A DNA stretch of 10,334 bases from Candidatus Aerophobota bacterium (GTDB lineage: Bacteria > Aerophobota > Aerophobia > Aerophobales > JAGHCO01): the NCBI GenBank assembly GCA_021160405.1, contig JAGHCO010000200.1, positions 1 to 10,334 of the forward strand, read 5' to 3'. Of the stretch, positions 1-6,012 are shown one piece after another. The stretch's first letter is position 1. Each line of letters starts with the position of its first letter. Below the pieces are notes generated by a model. The model was not told the DNA's origin and made no database searches. It saw nothing but the letters and a program-made list of their open reading frames with translations. The position numbers and the translations under genes are program-made.

Positions 1-22
1 AATAGGTTGATAAGTAAAACAC

Positions 23-97
23 ATCTACGTTTCTACGCATTAACAGATCAACGAGATTATATTACTTCTTTGTGCCTTGGTGACTTAGTGGCTGAAC
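23..97. repeat. Degenerate short-period intergenic repeat
   Basis: Positions 68-94 read as three 9-nt units, CTTTGTGCC, TTGGTGACT and TAGTGGCTG, all fitting a loose TTNGTGNCT pattern and followed by GAAC. Just upstream, 23-40 (ATCTACGTTTCTACGCAT) also looks periodic but is more decayed. The ending GTGGCTGAA matches the ends of the 10-nt-periodic repeats found before murI and before the E1 gene, so this may be a related family member. No reading frame covers it. The repeat nature is seen in the sequence; the relationship to the other copies is inferred. Confidence 0.4.
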
Positions 98-144
98 TAT
101 TACTAAAATTTTATCACAATCAAAATAAAAAGTAAAGAAATTTT

Positions 145-190
145 GAGGTAGGAGTGATACTGCCTCCCCTACTCGGGGAGAGAACAGGGG
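145..190. other. Cluster of mutually exclusive hairpins
   Basis: Three stems can form and they compete. Stem A pairs 145-151 with 160-166 (7 bp, one G-U). Stem B pairs CTCCCC 164-169 with GGGGAG 175-180 over a 5-nt loop. Stem C pairs CCCCT 166-170 with AGGGG 186-190. B excludes A and C. No T-tract follows, so this is not a standard intrinsic terminator. It lies upstream of the promoter at 237-265, so it would not be in the leader made from that promoter. It could be the 3' end of an upstream transcript or a mobile palindromic repeat. Confidence 0.4.
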
Positions 191-236
191 CTCAACTGAT
201 AAGTTTATGTTTCCACTTTCCCTGAACTTTAGATTT

Positions 237-265
237 TTGACAATAGATATTGTTTAGTGTATAAA
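237..265 (+). promoter_or_regulatory. Sigma-A-type promoter for the GlcNAc-1-P transferase operon
   Basis: A perfect -35 TTGACA at 237-242 is followed after 17 bp by TATAAA at 260-265, five of six matches to TATAAT. Transcription would begin near 272, about 18 nt before the TTG start at 290. That leaves a very short leader with only a weak purine-rich ribosome site (AAGAAAG, 268-274). It is the best promoter candidate for the three-gene operon that follows. Confidence 0.7.
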
Positions 266-289
266 TTAAGAAAGAATGTATTTTAATTT

Positions 290-1279
290 TTGAAAGGATA
301 TAAAAATGGGGTAGCACTTCTGATATTTCTTATCTCTTTTGGTGTTCCTTTTTTCATATTTCCTAAAGTAATTCCCCAGCTTGAAAAATCTAAGATTGTA
401 GGAAAGGACCTGCATAAGCCCGACCAGACCAAAGTTGCTGAGATGGGGGGCCTTGTTACTATTTCTGGATTTGTAGCAGGGATTATCGTAGTTATTGCTC
501 TAAAGACTTTTTTTAACCACTTAATTTCTGTTAATCTTATAAGTATTCTTGGCGTTCTCTCCACAATCTTGTTAATAGCTCTAATTGGTATCGTTGATGA
601 TTTGATCTTGTTAAAAAAAAGTGTTAAAGCAATTATACCTTTGTTTGCCTCGTTTCCTCTGGTGGCCATAAAGGCAGGTCATACAGCGATGAATGTTCCT
701 TTTGTTGGTCAGATAGACTTTGGTATTCTCTATTCCTTAATTCTTGTTCCTGCAGGAATTACTGGAGCAGCTAATGCAGCTAACATGCTGGCAGGATTTA
801 ATGGCTTAGAGGTAGGAATGGGAATAGCTGCCACGGTTTGCTTGGCCGTTATTGCCTACCTAACGGGTGCTGTAACTTCATTTTTTGTGTTAATTGCTGC
901 TTTGGGAGCCTTAATAGCTACATTTAAGTATAACTGGTATCCTGCCAGGGTACTTATTGGCGATGTGGGGACTTTAAGTATTGGTGCCATTGTTGCCTCT
1001 TCTGTGATTATAGGCAATTTTGAAGTAGCAGGGGTAATTATAATTATTCCCTATGCAGTAGATTTTGTGCTAAAGGCAATAAATCATTTTCCCAGTAAAG
1101 GTTGGGAGGGGATATATAATAATGGAAAGCTTTACTGCCCAGAATCAGGCCCTGTTGGTTTTTGCCAGTTGATTATGAAGATCACTGGGGGGATTACTGA
1201 AAGGAAACTTGTTTTAGTTTTCATTGGGATGGAGGCTATTTTTGGGATAATTGCTGTTTTATTTTACCTCAAAATTTAA
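290..1279 (+). CDS. Archaeal/eukaryal-type polyprenyl-phosphate GlcNAc-1-phosphate transferase (glycosyltransferase family 4)
   Basis: This integral membrane enzyme of the MraY/WecA/DPAGT1 superfamily should transfer a HexNAc-1-phosphate from its UDP-sugar to a membrane polyprenyl phosphate. Several hydrophobic segments are visible (about 8-27, 55-72, 79-102, 144-160, 176-207, 227-262, 307-327). Key motifs are VGKDLHKP at 37-44, EMGG at 51-54, the acidic pair D103-D104, NAANMLAGFNGLE at 162-174 and IGDVGTLSIGA at 223-233. The NAxNMLAGxNGLE form is that of DPAGT1 and archaeal enzymes, not the NLTDGLDGL form of MraY/WecA. The length of 329 fits the family. The start is TTG at 290: an in-frame TAA lies just upstream at 284-286 and no ATG gives the N-terminal helix. 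The ribosome site is weak. The stop overlaps the next ATG. The sugar substrate is not provable from sequence. Confidence 0.88.
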   Translation: MKGYKNGVALLIFLISFGVPFFIFPKVIPQLEKSKIVGKDLHKPDQTKVAEMGGLVTISGFVAGIIVVIALKTFFNHLISVNLISILGVLSTILLIALIGIVDDLILLKKSVKAIIPLFASFPLVAIKAGHTAMNVPFVGQIDFGILYSLILVPAGITGAANAANMLAGFNGLEVGMGIAATVCLAVIAYLTGAVTSFFVLIAALGALIATFKYNWYPARVLIGDVGTLSIGAIVASSVIIGNFEVAGVIIIIPYAVDFVLKAINHFPSKGWEGIYNNGKLYCPESGPVGFCQLIMKITGGITERKLVLVFIGMEAIFGIIAVLFYLKI

Positions 1280-2418
1280 TGGTGATGAGTAAAATGTACG
1301 ATGTAATAGTGATAGGAGGAGGACCGGTTGGCTGTTATACTGCCTATCAATTAGCAGAGGCTGGATTTGATGTAGCTTTATTTGAGGAGGATGAGGAAAT
1401 TGGCAAGAAAGTTGTCTGCACAGGGGTTATTGGAACTCAAGCTTTTCGAGAGTTTTTCCTTCCCCAACAGGCTATTATCTGTGAGGTTAAGAGTATAACT
1501 TTTTTTTCTCCCTCTTCTCTTACTTTAAGATATACTTCTTCTAAGGCCATAGCTTATGTTGTAGATCGGAGTATTCTGGATAAGGGCATAGCTAAATTAG
1601 CCAGAGAAAAAGGAGCAGAGATTCAACTGGGACAGCAGGTAAGAAAGATAAAAATTGGGCAAGATAAAGTAGAGGTAGAAATGGATAAAGGAGATAGAGA
1701 AAAAGCTAAGGTAGCTATATTATCTACAGGAGTTAATTATTCTTTGCACTCTCAGATAGGATTAGATACTCCCCCCTCTTTTGTTCAGGGAGTGCAGACT
1801 GAAGTTCAAATAGAAAATTCAAAAGAACCAGAGATTTATCTTGGTAATTCTATCTCTCCCGGTTCTTTTACCTGGATAGTGCCTTTAAATGAAAACAGGG
1901 CCCGGATAGGAAACTTAACTAAAAGAAAAGGGATACTCTACTTAAGAAGATTTTTGGAAAGATTAAATGAGAGATTAAGAGAAAAACAAACTCAGATAAG
2001 CTACAAACCTGTAGCCTACGGTGCGGCTAAAAAGTGTGTAGCTCATCGAGTTTTATCTGTAGGTGAAGCAGCAGGACAGGTAAAAACCACCACTGGGGGG
2101 GGAATATTTTATGGGCTTATTGGGTCTCGAATTGCAGCTCAGGTATTGATAAAAGCTTTTCACAGAGGAGATTTAACTAAAGAGAGTTTAGCTGAATATG
2201 ATAAAATTTGGAAGGATAGGTTGGAAAGGGAAATTAATATGGGGTGCAGGGTAAGAGAAATACTCGAGAAAATGAGTGATAAAGGTATAGATAGAATTTT
2301 TAAATGGCTGCAAAGGGTGGGTTCTGCAAGAGATTTAATTCAAAAAGAGGTTAATTTTGACTTTCACTCTAAAGTTATCTCTTTAGGTATGAAATTGCTA
2401 AGGAAGTTTATACAGTAG
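1279..2418 (+). CDS. Geranylgeranyl reductase family FAD-dependent oxidoreductase
   Basis: The protein has a Rossmann FAD site, GGGPVG at 13-18, with the ribose-binding acidic residue after strand 2 (LFEED, 34-38). It also has a conserved-position cysteine, C47 in VVCTGVIG, as in archaeal geranylgeranyl reductases. The family motif PxxYxWxFP appears as P194-G-S-F197-T-W199-I-V-P202, with Y to F and F to V changes. The second FAD motif is VGEAAGQVKTTTGGG at 261-275. Known relatives saturate isoprenoid chains of archaeal lipids, dolichol phosphate, chlorophyll or menaquinone. The first ATG (1279) overlaps the upstream TAA as TAATG, which suggests translational coupling. A start at 1294 (MYDVIVIGGG) is also attractive because GGTGAT at 1281-1286 is well placed as its ribosome site. 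Overlap with a GlcNAc-1-P transferase points to a polyprenyl carrier lipid as substrate; this is inference. It could instead act on a quinone. Confidence 0.8.
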   Translation: MVMSKMYDVIVIGGGPVGCYTAYQLAEAGFDVALFEEDEEIGKKVVCTGVIGTQAFREFFLPQQAIICEVKSITFFSPSSLTLRYTSSKAIAYVVDRSILDKGIAKLAREKGAEIQLGQQVRKIKIGQDKVEVEMDKGDREKAKVAILSTGVNYSLHSQIGLDTPPSFVQGVQTEVQIENSKEPEIYLGNSISPGSFTWIVPLNENRARIGNLTKRKGILYLRRFLERLNERLREKQTQISYKPVAYGAAKKCVAHRVLSVGEAAGQVKTTTGGGIFYGLIGSRIAAQVLIKAFHRGDLTKESLAEYDKIWKDRLEREINMGCRVREILEKMSDKGIDRIFKWLQRVGSARDLIQKEVNFDFHSKVISLGMKLLRKFIQ

Positions 2419-2420
2419 AT

Positions 2421-3098
2421 ATGAAAAAAGGGACTCTTTATTTAGTGGGAACCCCTATTGGTAATTTGAGAGATATGAGCTTTAGAGCTTTACAGATACT
2501 AAAGAAGGTAAACCTTATCGCAGCTGAGGATACCCGTCACACCCGAAAGCTCCTTTCATATTACGATATTCATACCTCTCTTACCAGTTTTTTTGAACAC
2601 AATGAGTTAAAGAAAACATCCTATCTTGTAAAGAGATTAACACAAGGGGATGAAATTGCTCTGGTAAGTAAGGCTGGAATGCCTGGAATCTCTGATCCAG
2701 GATATTATTTGATAAAAGAAGCTATCAAGGAAGGTATTTCTCTTATTCCTGTTCCTGGACCAACAGCTCTTATATTAGCTTTGATAGTCTCAGGTTTTCC
2801 CACACATAGCTTTGTCTTTGAGGGTTTTTTAGGAAGGAATAAAGAAAAACGGATACATAAGTTAAGGAAAATAAAGGAGGAGGAAAGAACCACTGTTATT
2901 TACGTTTCTCCCCATCGAATTAGAAAGGTTTTATCTGAGATAAGGCAGATTTTAGGAGACCGTAGAATAACGGTAGTTAGAGAAATCACCAAGAAATTTG
3001 AGGAAACTATTAGAGGCAGAGTAGGAGAAGTGATAAAAATCTTTGAAGAAAGAGAACCAAAGGGTGAGTTTACCTTGGTCATTGAGGGGAAGCCCTGA
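2421..3098 (+). CDS. rsmI: 16S rRNA (cytidine(1402)-2'-O)-methyltransferase RsmI
   Basis: RsmI uses SAM to 2'-O-methylate C1402 in the 16S rRNA decoding centre. The tetrapyrrole-methylase fold is clear: LYLVGTPIGNL at 6-16, AEDTRHTRKLL at 35-45, the loop VSKAGMPGISDPG at 82-94, VPGPTA at 111-116, FVFEGFL at 131-137, SPHR at 163-166 and REITKKFEE at 187-195. At 225 residues it lacks the extra C-terminal segment of roughly 50 residues in longer members such as the E. coli enzyme. Two positions are unusual: the usual VSDAGTPGISDPG carries K84 and M87, and the usual YESPHR has V162 in place of glutamate. The frame is intact. It begins 2 nt after the preceding stop; AAGGAAG at 2401-2407 is a rather distant ribosome site. 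Confidence 0.93.
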   Translation: MKKGTLYLVGTPIGNLRDMSFRALQILKKVNLIAAEDTRHTRKLLSYYDIHTSLTSFFEHNELKKTSYLVKRLTQGDEIALVSKAGMPGISDPGYYLIKEAIKEGISLIPVPGPTALILALIVSGFPTHSFVFEGFLGRNKEKRIHKLRKIKEEERTTVIYVSPHRIRKVLSEIRQILGDRRITVVREITKKFEETIRGRVGEVIKIFEEREPKGEFTLVIEGKP

Positions 3099-3104
3099 GG
3101 CTCT

Positions 3105-3133
3105 CTTGACATCAAGGTATAATAAGGTAGGAT
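3105..3133 (+). promoter_or_regulatory. Possible promoter for thpR-recA, geometry uncertain
   Basis: A perfect TTGACA (3106-3111) is followed after 16 bp by TAGGAT (3128-3133), which would start transcription only 1-2 nt before the thpR ATG at 3142, an almost leaderless message. A better -10 sequence, TATAAT (3118-3123), sits only 6 bp from TTGACA and has no -35 at the right distance. The TTGACA also lies in a small inverted repeat, CTTGA-CA-TCAAG (3105-3116). AAGGTAGG at 3124-3131 could instead serve as the thpR ribosome site. The concentration of promoter-like words is real; which pair is used is not clear. Confidence 0.35.
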
Positions 3134-3141
3134 AAAAGCAA

Positions 3142-3768
3142 ATGAGACTGTTCATAGCAGTAGAGTTTCCCGAGTATATTCGAGAAGAAATTGCTCGAGT
3201 TCAAAATCGGATGAAGAAAACACAGGATAAAATAAAATGGGTAGATCCTGCTTCCATCCATATTACTTTAAAATTTTTAGGAGAAGTAAGAGAGGAGAGG
3301 ATAGAAAAGATTCTCGAAGTTATTGAACAAACAACTGGAAAAGTTAGTCCCTTTACTCTAAAAATTGAAGGCACAGGCGCTTTTCCCAATATTACCTCCC
3401 CCAGAGTAATTTGGATAGGAGTAAAAAATGTTCCTTCTCTTGATTGGTTAGCTACAGAGTTAGAAAGCGCACTGGAAAAGGAAGGCTTCCCCAGGGAGAA
3501 AAGAAAGTGGGTACCCCATTTAACAGTTGGAAGAGTCAAATTTTTAAAGGAAAGGAATAAATTAAGGGAGCTTATTTTGAGGGAAAAGGGGAGTAAGATT
3601 GGGAAAATGGAGGTAAAATATGTAACTTTAATGCAAAGCCATCTTACTCCTAAAGCTCCTATTTATACTCCTATTAAAAAGTTTCTATTAAAAGGAGATA
3701 AAAATGAGGGAAGAGAAGCTAAAGGCTTTGGAGATAGCCAGACGTCAGATAGAACATCAATTTGGTAA
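3142..3768 (+). CDS. thpR: RNA 2',3'-cyclic phosphodiesterase (LigT/2H family)
   Basis: Members of the 2H phosphoesterase family open 2',3'-cyclic phosphates at RNA ends; the bacterial enzyme was first known as a 2'-5' RNA ligase. Both catalytic HxTx motifs are present: H40-I-T-L and H126-L-T-V, in the usual contexts WVDPASIHITLKFLGEV and WVPHLTVGRV. The start MRLFIAVEFP is typical. The fold normally ends near the PKAPIYTPIKKF strand (about residues 172-183), but this frame continues for about 25 polar residues and overlaps the start of recA by 65 nt in another frame. That tail is probably not part of the fold. A thpR-recA pairing is common in bacteria, often with cinA in front, which is absent here. 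Confidence 0.93.
   Translation: MRLFIAVEFPEYIREEIARVQNRMKKTQDKIKWVDPASIHITLKFLGEVREERIEKILEVIEQTTGKVSPFTLKIEGTGAFPNITSPRVIWIGVKNVPSLDWLATELESALEKEGFPREKRKWVPHLTVGRVKFLKERNKLRELILREKGSKIGKMEVKYVTLMQSHLTPKAPIYTPIKKFLLKGDKNEGREAKGFGDSQTSDRTSIW
3692..3697 (+). promoter_or_regulatory. Ribosome binding site for recA inside thpR
   Basis: AAGGAG at 3692-3697 lies 6 nt before the ATG at 3704. It is among the strongest Shine-Dalgarno matches in the window and fixes the recA start within the 3' end of thpR. Confidence 0.8.
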
Positions 3769-4777
3769 GGGTGCTCTTATGCGTCTGGGAGAAAGAGCGG
3801 GTAGGATGGAGGTGGACGTTATTCCCACTGGTAGTATAGCTCTGGATATAGCTTTAGGTATAGGAGGATTCCCCAGAGGAAGAGTGGTGGAGATATTTGG
3901 TCCTGAAGGGTCTGGAAAAACTACCTTAGCCCTTAACGCAGCTGCTGAGGCCCAAAAGAAAGGTGGATTAGTCTCCTTTATCGATGTTGAGCATGCTCTT
4001 GACCCAAATTATGCTGAGAAGTTAGGAGTGGATACAGAAAATCTTTTCGTCTCTCAACCTGATTCAGGAGAAGAAGCTTTAGAAATATGTGAGACTTTAG
4101 TTAGGAGTAATGCCATAGATTTAATCATTATTGATTCTGTGGCTGCTCTTGTTCCTCGAGCAGAACTGGAAGGAGAAATGGGAGATACTCATGTGGGTCT
4201 TCAAGCTCGGCTTATGTCTCAGGCTTTAAGAAAGCTTACTGCTGCTATAAGTAACTCTAAAACTTGTGCTATTTTTATTAATCAGCTCAGGATGAAGATA
4301 GGGGTAATGTTTGGTAACCCGGAAACCACTCCTGGAGGAAGAGCCCTTAAATTCTATTCCTCGGTGCGAATAGATATTAGAAGGAAGGCCAGTTTAACTA
4401 AGGGAGATCGACAAATAGGGAATCGAGTTCGGGTAACTGTAGTTAAAAACAAACTTGCTCCTCCTTTCCAAAAAGCAGAGTTTGATATTTTATTTGGAGA
4501 GGGAATCTCACAGGAGGGAAGTATCTTGGATATGGGAGTAGAGCTTGGTATTATTCAAAAATCAGGTAGTTGGTATTCTTATGGGGATACTCAGTTAGGT
4601 CAGGGTAAGGAAAGTGCCAGAGGTTTTCTTAAGGACCCTAAAAACCAAGGTATAAAAGAGGAAATAGAGGAAAAAATAAGGGGAAAATTGGGTATAGCAA
4701 AAAAGAAACCACTGCAAACCTTGCAAAATAAAGAAAACAGCTCTCTTAAGGATAAAAGTAACAAAATGGGAGGCTAA
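3704..4777 (+). CDS. recA: Recombinase RecA
   Basis: RecA forms filaments on single-stranded DNA and drives ATP-dependent strand exchange and the SOS response. The protein is complete at 357 residues. The N-terminal helix runs KALEIARRQIEHQFGKG (7-23). Walker A is GPEGSGKT at 66-73 (many RecAs have GPESSGKT). Walker B is LIIID at 140-144. DTHVGLQARLMSQALRKL at 161-178 and INQLRMKIGVMFGNPETTPGG at 192-212 cover loops L1 and L2. VVKNKLAPPF at 246-255 is also conserved. The C-terminal tail, about 330-357, is lysine-rich (KKK, KDKSNK) rather than acidic as in E. coli, where the acidic tail restrains DNA binding. I saw no LexA-box-like palindrome upstream. The start is set by a strong ribosome site. 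Confidence 0.97.
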   Translation: MREEKLKALEIARRQIEHQFGKGALMRLGERAGRMEVDVIPTGSIALDIALGIGGFPRGRVVEIFGPEGSGKTTLALNAAAEAQKKGGLVSFIDVEHALDPNYAEKLGVDTENLFVSQPDSGEEALEICETLVRSNAIDLIIIDSVAALVPRAELEGEMGDTHVGLQARLMSQALRKLTAAISNSKTCAIFINQLRMKIGVMFGNPETTPGGRALKFYSSVRIDIRRKASLTKGDRQIGNRVRVTVVKNKLAPPFQKAEFDILFGEGISQEGSILDMGVELGIIQKSGSWYSYGDTQLGQGKESARGFLKDPKNQGIKEEIEEKIRGKLGIAKKKPLQTLQNKENSSLKDKSNKMGG

Positions 4778-4784
4778 AGCCTCC
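4769..4784 (+). terminator. GC-rich hairpin over the recA stop codon
   Basis: GGAGGC (4769-4774) pairs with GCCTCC (4779-4784) across a TAAA loop that contains the recA TAA. The stem is 6 bp and all but one pair is G-C. No T-tract follows (TGTACCCATAAT), so Rho-independent termination is doubtful. The CTAAAG core resembles REP-like intergenic palindromes; a role in mRNA 3'-end stability is also possible. Confidence 0.4.
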
Positions 4785-4833
4785 TGTACCCATAATAGAT
4801 ATATAGTGCAGAGCTTTGGGTATGTTTTCAAAT

Positions 4834-4846
4834 AAGGTAGAATGAA
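4834..4846 (+). promoter_or_regulatory. Ribosome binding region of the amidase gene
   Basis: AAGG (4834-4837) lies 9 nt before the ATG at 4847. The surrounding ATAAGGTAGAAT is nearly the same as ATAAGGTAGGAT before thpR (3122-3133). It can also be read as a -10 (TAGAAT, 4838-4843) with TTGGGT 16 bp upstream, but the transcript would then start at or past the ATG, so the ribosome-site reading is preferred. Confidence 0.45.
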
Positions 4847-5995
4847 ATGAAAAAGATTGGATTGGTACTGGTTCTTATCTTGTTTGCCCAGGCATCTCAA
4901 GCTTATCAGAACTATTCAATCGGTAAGATAGATGTCCACTCCCAGTCTTCTCGTACCCAAATAATTCTGAAATTATCTCAAGGAACAGGATATGTAGTAA
5001 AAGATTTGGTTAATCCTCCCCGTATTTTGCTAAATCTTTATCCGGCAAATCTTACCCCTCCTAAAAGAGAGGTTAAAATAGAAGATAAGTTTGTTAAGCA
5101 GGTTCGATTAGAGCGTGATTCCAGAAATGTGGTAAAAGTAGTTGTGGATTTGGCTAAAGATAAATGTGTTTATGATGTTTTTCTTCTTAAGGACCCTTAT
5201 CGCTTAGTTATTGATATAAGAAAGCCTGAAGAAGATATAATTGCTGGCTTATTAAAAAGGGAAACAGAGGAAGGAAAGCAGCTCCCACATCCTTCATCTG
5301 TACTTCCCCCTCCAAAGAAAGCTGGAATTCAAAGGATAATTCTGGATCCAGGGCACGGAGGAAAAGACCCTGGAGCTATAGGTCCCTCCGGCCTTAAGGA
5401 AAAAGATGTTACTTTAGCTATAGCTAAGGGACTATCTGCTTTACTTAAAAGAAACTTAAGGGTAGAGGTCTTTTTAACCAGGGAAGATGATGAATTTGTC
5501 TCTCTTGATAGAAGAATAGAGATAGCTAACCAATTAGAAGGAGATATTTTTGTTAGTATACATGCCAATGCAAGTTGGAACTATGTAGCCAAAGGGACGG
5601 AGACTTTTTTTAATTCCAGATATATCTATGGAGAAGGAGCTCGAGAGGTAGCAATTAGAGAAAATTCTGTAGCAGAAGCAGAAAAAATTCCTGAAGGAGC
5701 AAAAGATATCCTTTTGGATTTAATTCAAAATCAGTATCGCAATGAAAGCAATAAACTCGCCCATTTGGTCCAAAGAGAGCTCTGCCACAGTTGTGGACTT
5801 ATTGATAGAGGAGTAAAATCAGCCAGGTTTTATGTTTTAAGAGGAGCTAAGATGCCAGCTATTCTTGTAGAGGTTGGATTTATCTCCAATCCCTGGGAGG
5901 AAAAGAAATTAAGGAAAAATAATTTTCAACTTTTAATTGCTAAGGGAATTTATCAAGGACTGGCTAAATACATTAAATCTTTTAATAAAAAATAA
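4847..5995 (+). CDS. Exported N-acetylmuramoyl-L-alanine amidase, AMIN plus Amidase_3 (AmiC-like)
   Basis: This zinc amidase cleaves the bond between MurNAc and L-alanine in peptidoglycan, as in cell separation. A signal peptide spans 1-19 (MKK, hydrophobic core, cleavage likely after ASQA). An AMIN domain (about 24-126), which targets the envelope or peptidoglycan, is followed by a proline-rich linker (147-157) and the Amidase_3 catalytic domain (162-378). Zinc ligands are H170 (LDPGHGG), E185 (LKEKDV) and H239 (SIHAN); the catalytic glutamate is E342 (VEVGFISN). All are present. Two cysteines form a CxxC pair, C313 and C316, at a site where I do not expect cysteines, and C107 lies in AMIN. 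It starts 69 nt after recA, and the GerMN gene follows after 17 nt, so the two are likely cotranscribed. The ATG at 4847 is required for the charged n-region of the signal peptide. Confidence 0.93.
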   Translation: MKKIGLVLVLILFAQASQAYQNYSIGKIDVHSQSSRTQIILKLSQGTGYVVKDLVNPPRILLNLYPANLTPPKREVKIEDKFVKQVRLERDSRNVVKVVVDLAKDKCVYDVFLLKDPYRLVIDIRKPEEDIIAGLLKRETEEGKQLPHPSSVLPPPKKAGIQRIILDPGHGGKDPGAIGPSGLKEKDVTLAIAKGLSALLKRNLRVEVFLTREDDEFVSLDRRIEIANQLEGDIFVSIHANASWNYVAKGTETFFNSRYIYGEGAREVAIRENSVAEAEKIPEGAKDILLDLIQNQYRNESNKLAHLVQRELCHSCGLIDRGVKSARFYVLRGAKMPAILVEVGFISNPWEEKKLRKNNFQLLIAKGIYQGLAKYIKSFNKK

Positions 5996-6012
5996 ATCAG
6001 TAAGGGTAAGAA

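Noticed and set aside
283..669. 128-residue open frame on the minus strand inside the GlcNAc-1-P transferase gene
   Set aside because: It lies wholly opposite a gene with clear family motifs and shows no recognisable domain.
3600..3703. LexA/SOS box upstream of recA
   Set aside because: No GAAC-N4-GTTC or CTGT-N8-ACAG-like palindrome was seen; regulation by a distant promoter box cannot be excluded.
4816..4843. TTGGGT-N16-TAGAAT as an amidase promoter
   Set aside because: Transcription would begin at or after the ATG at 4847, which is needed for the signal peptide; AAGG in the same stretch is better read as a ribosome site.
4595..4900. 101-residue minus-strand frame over the recA end and amidase start
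   Set aside because: It spans two real genes in antisense, and its composition is what reverse-reading AT-rich coding DNA gives.
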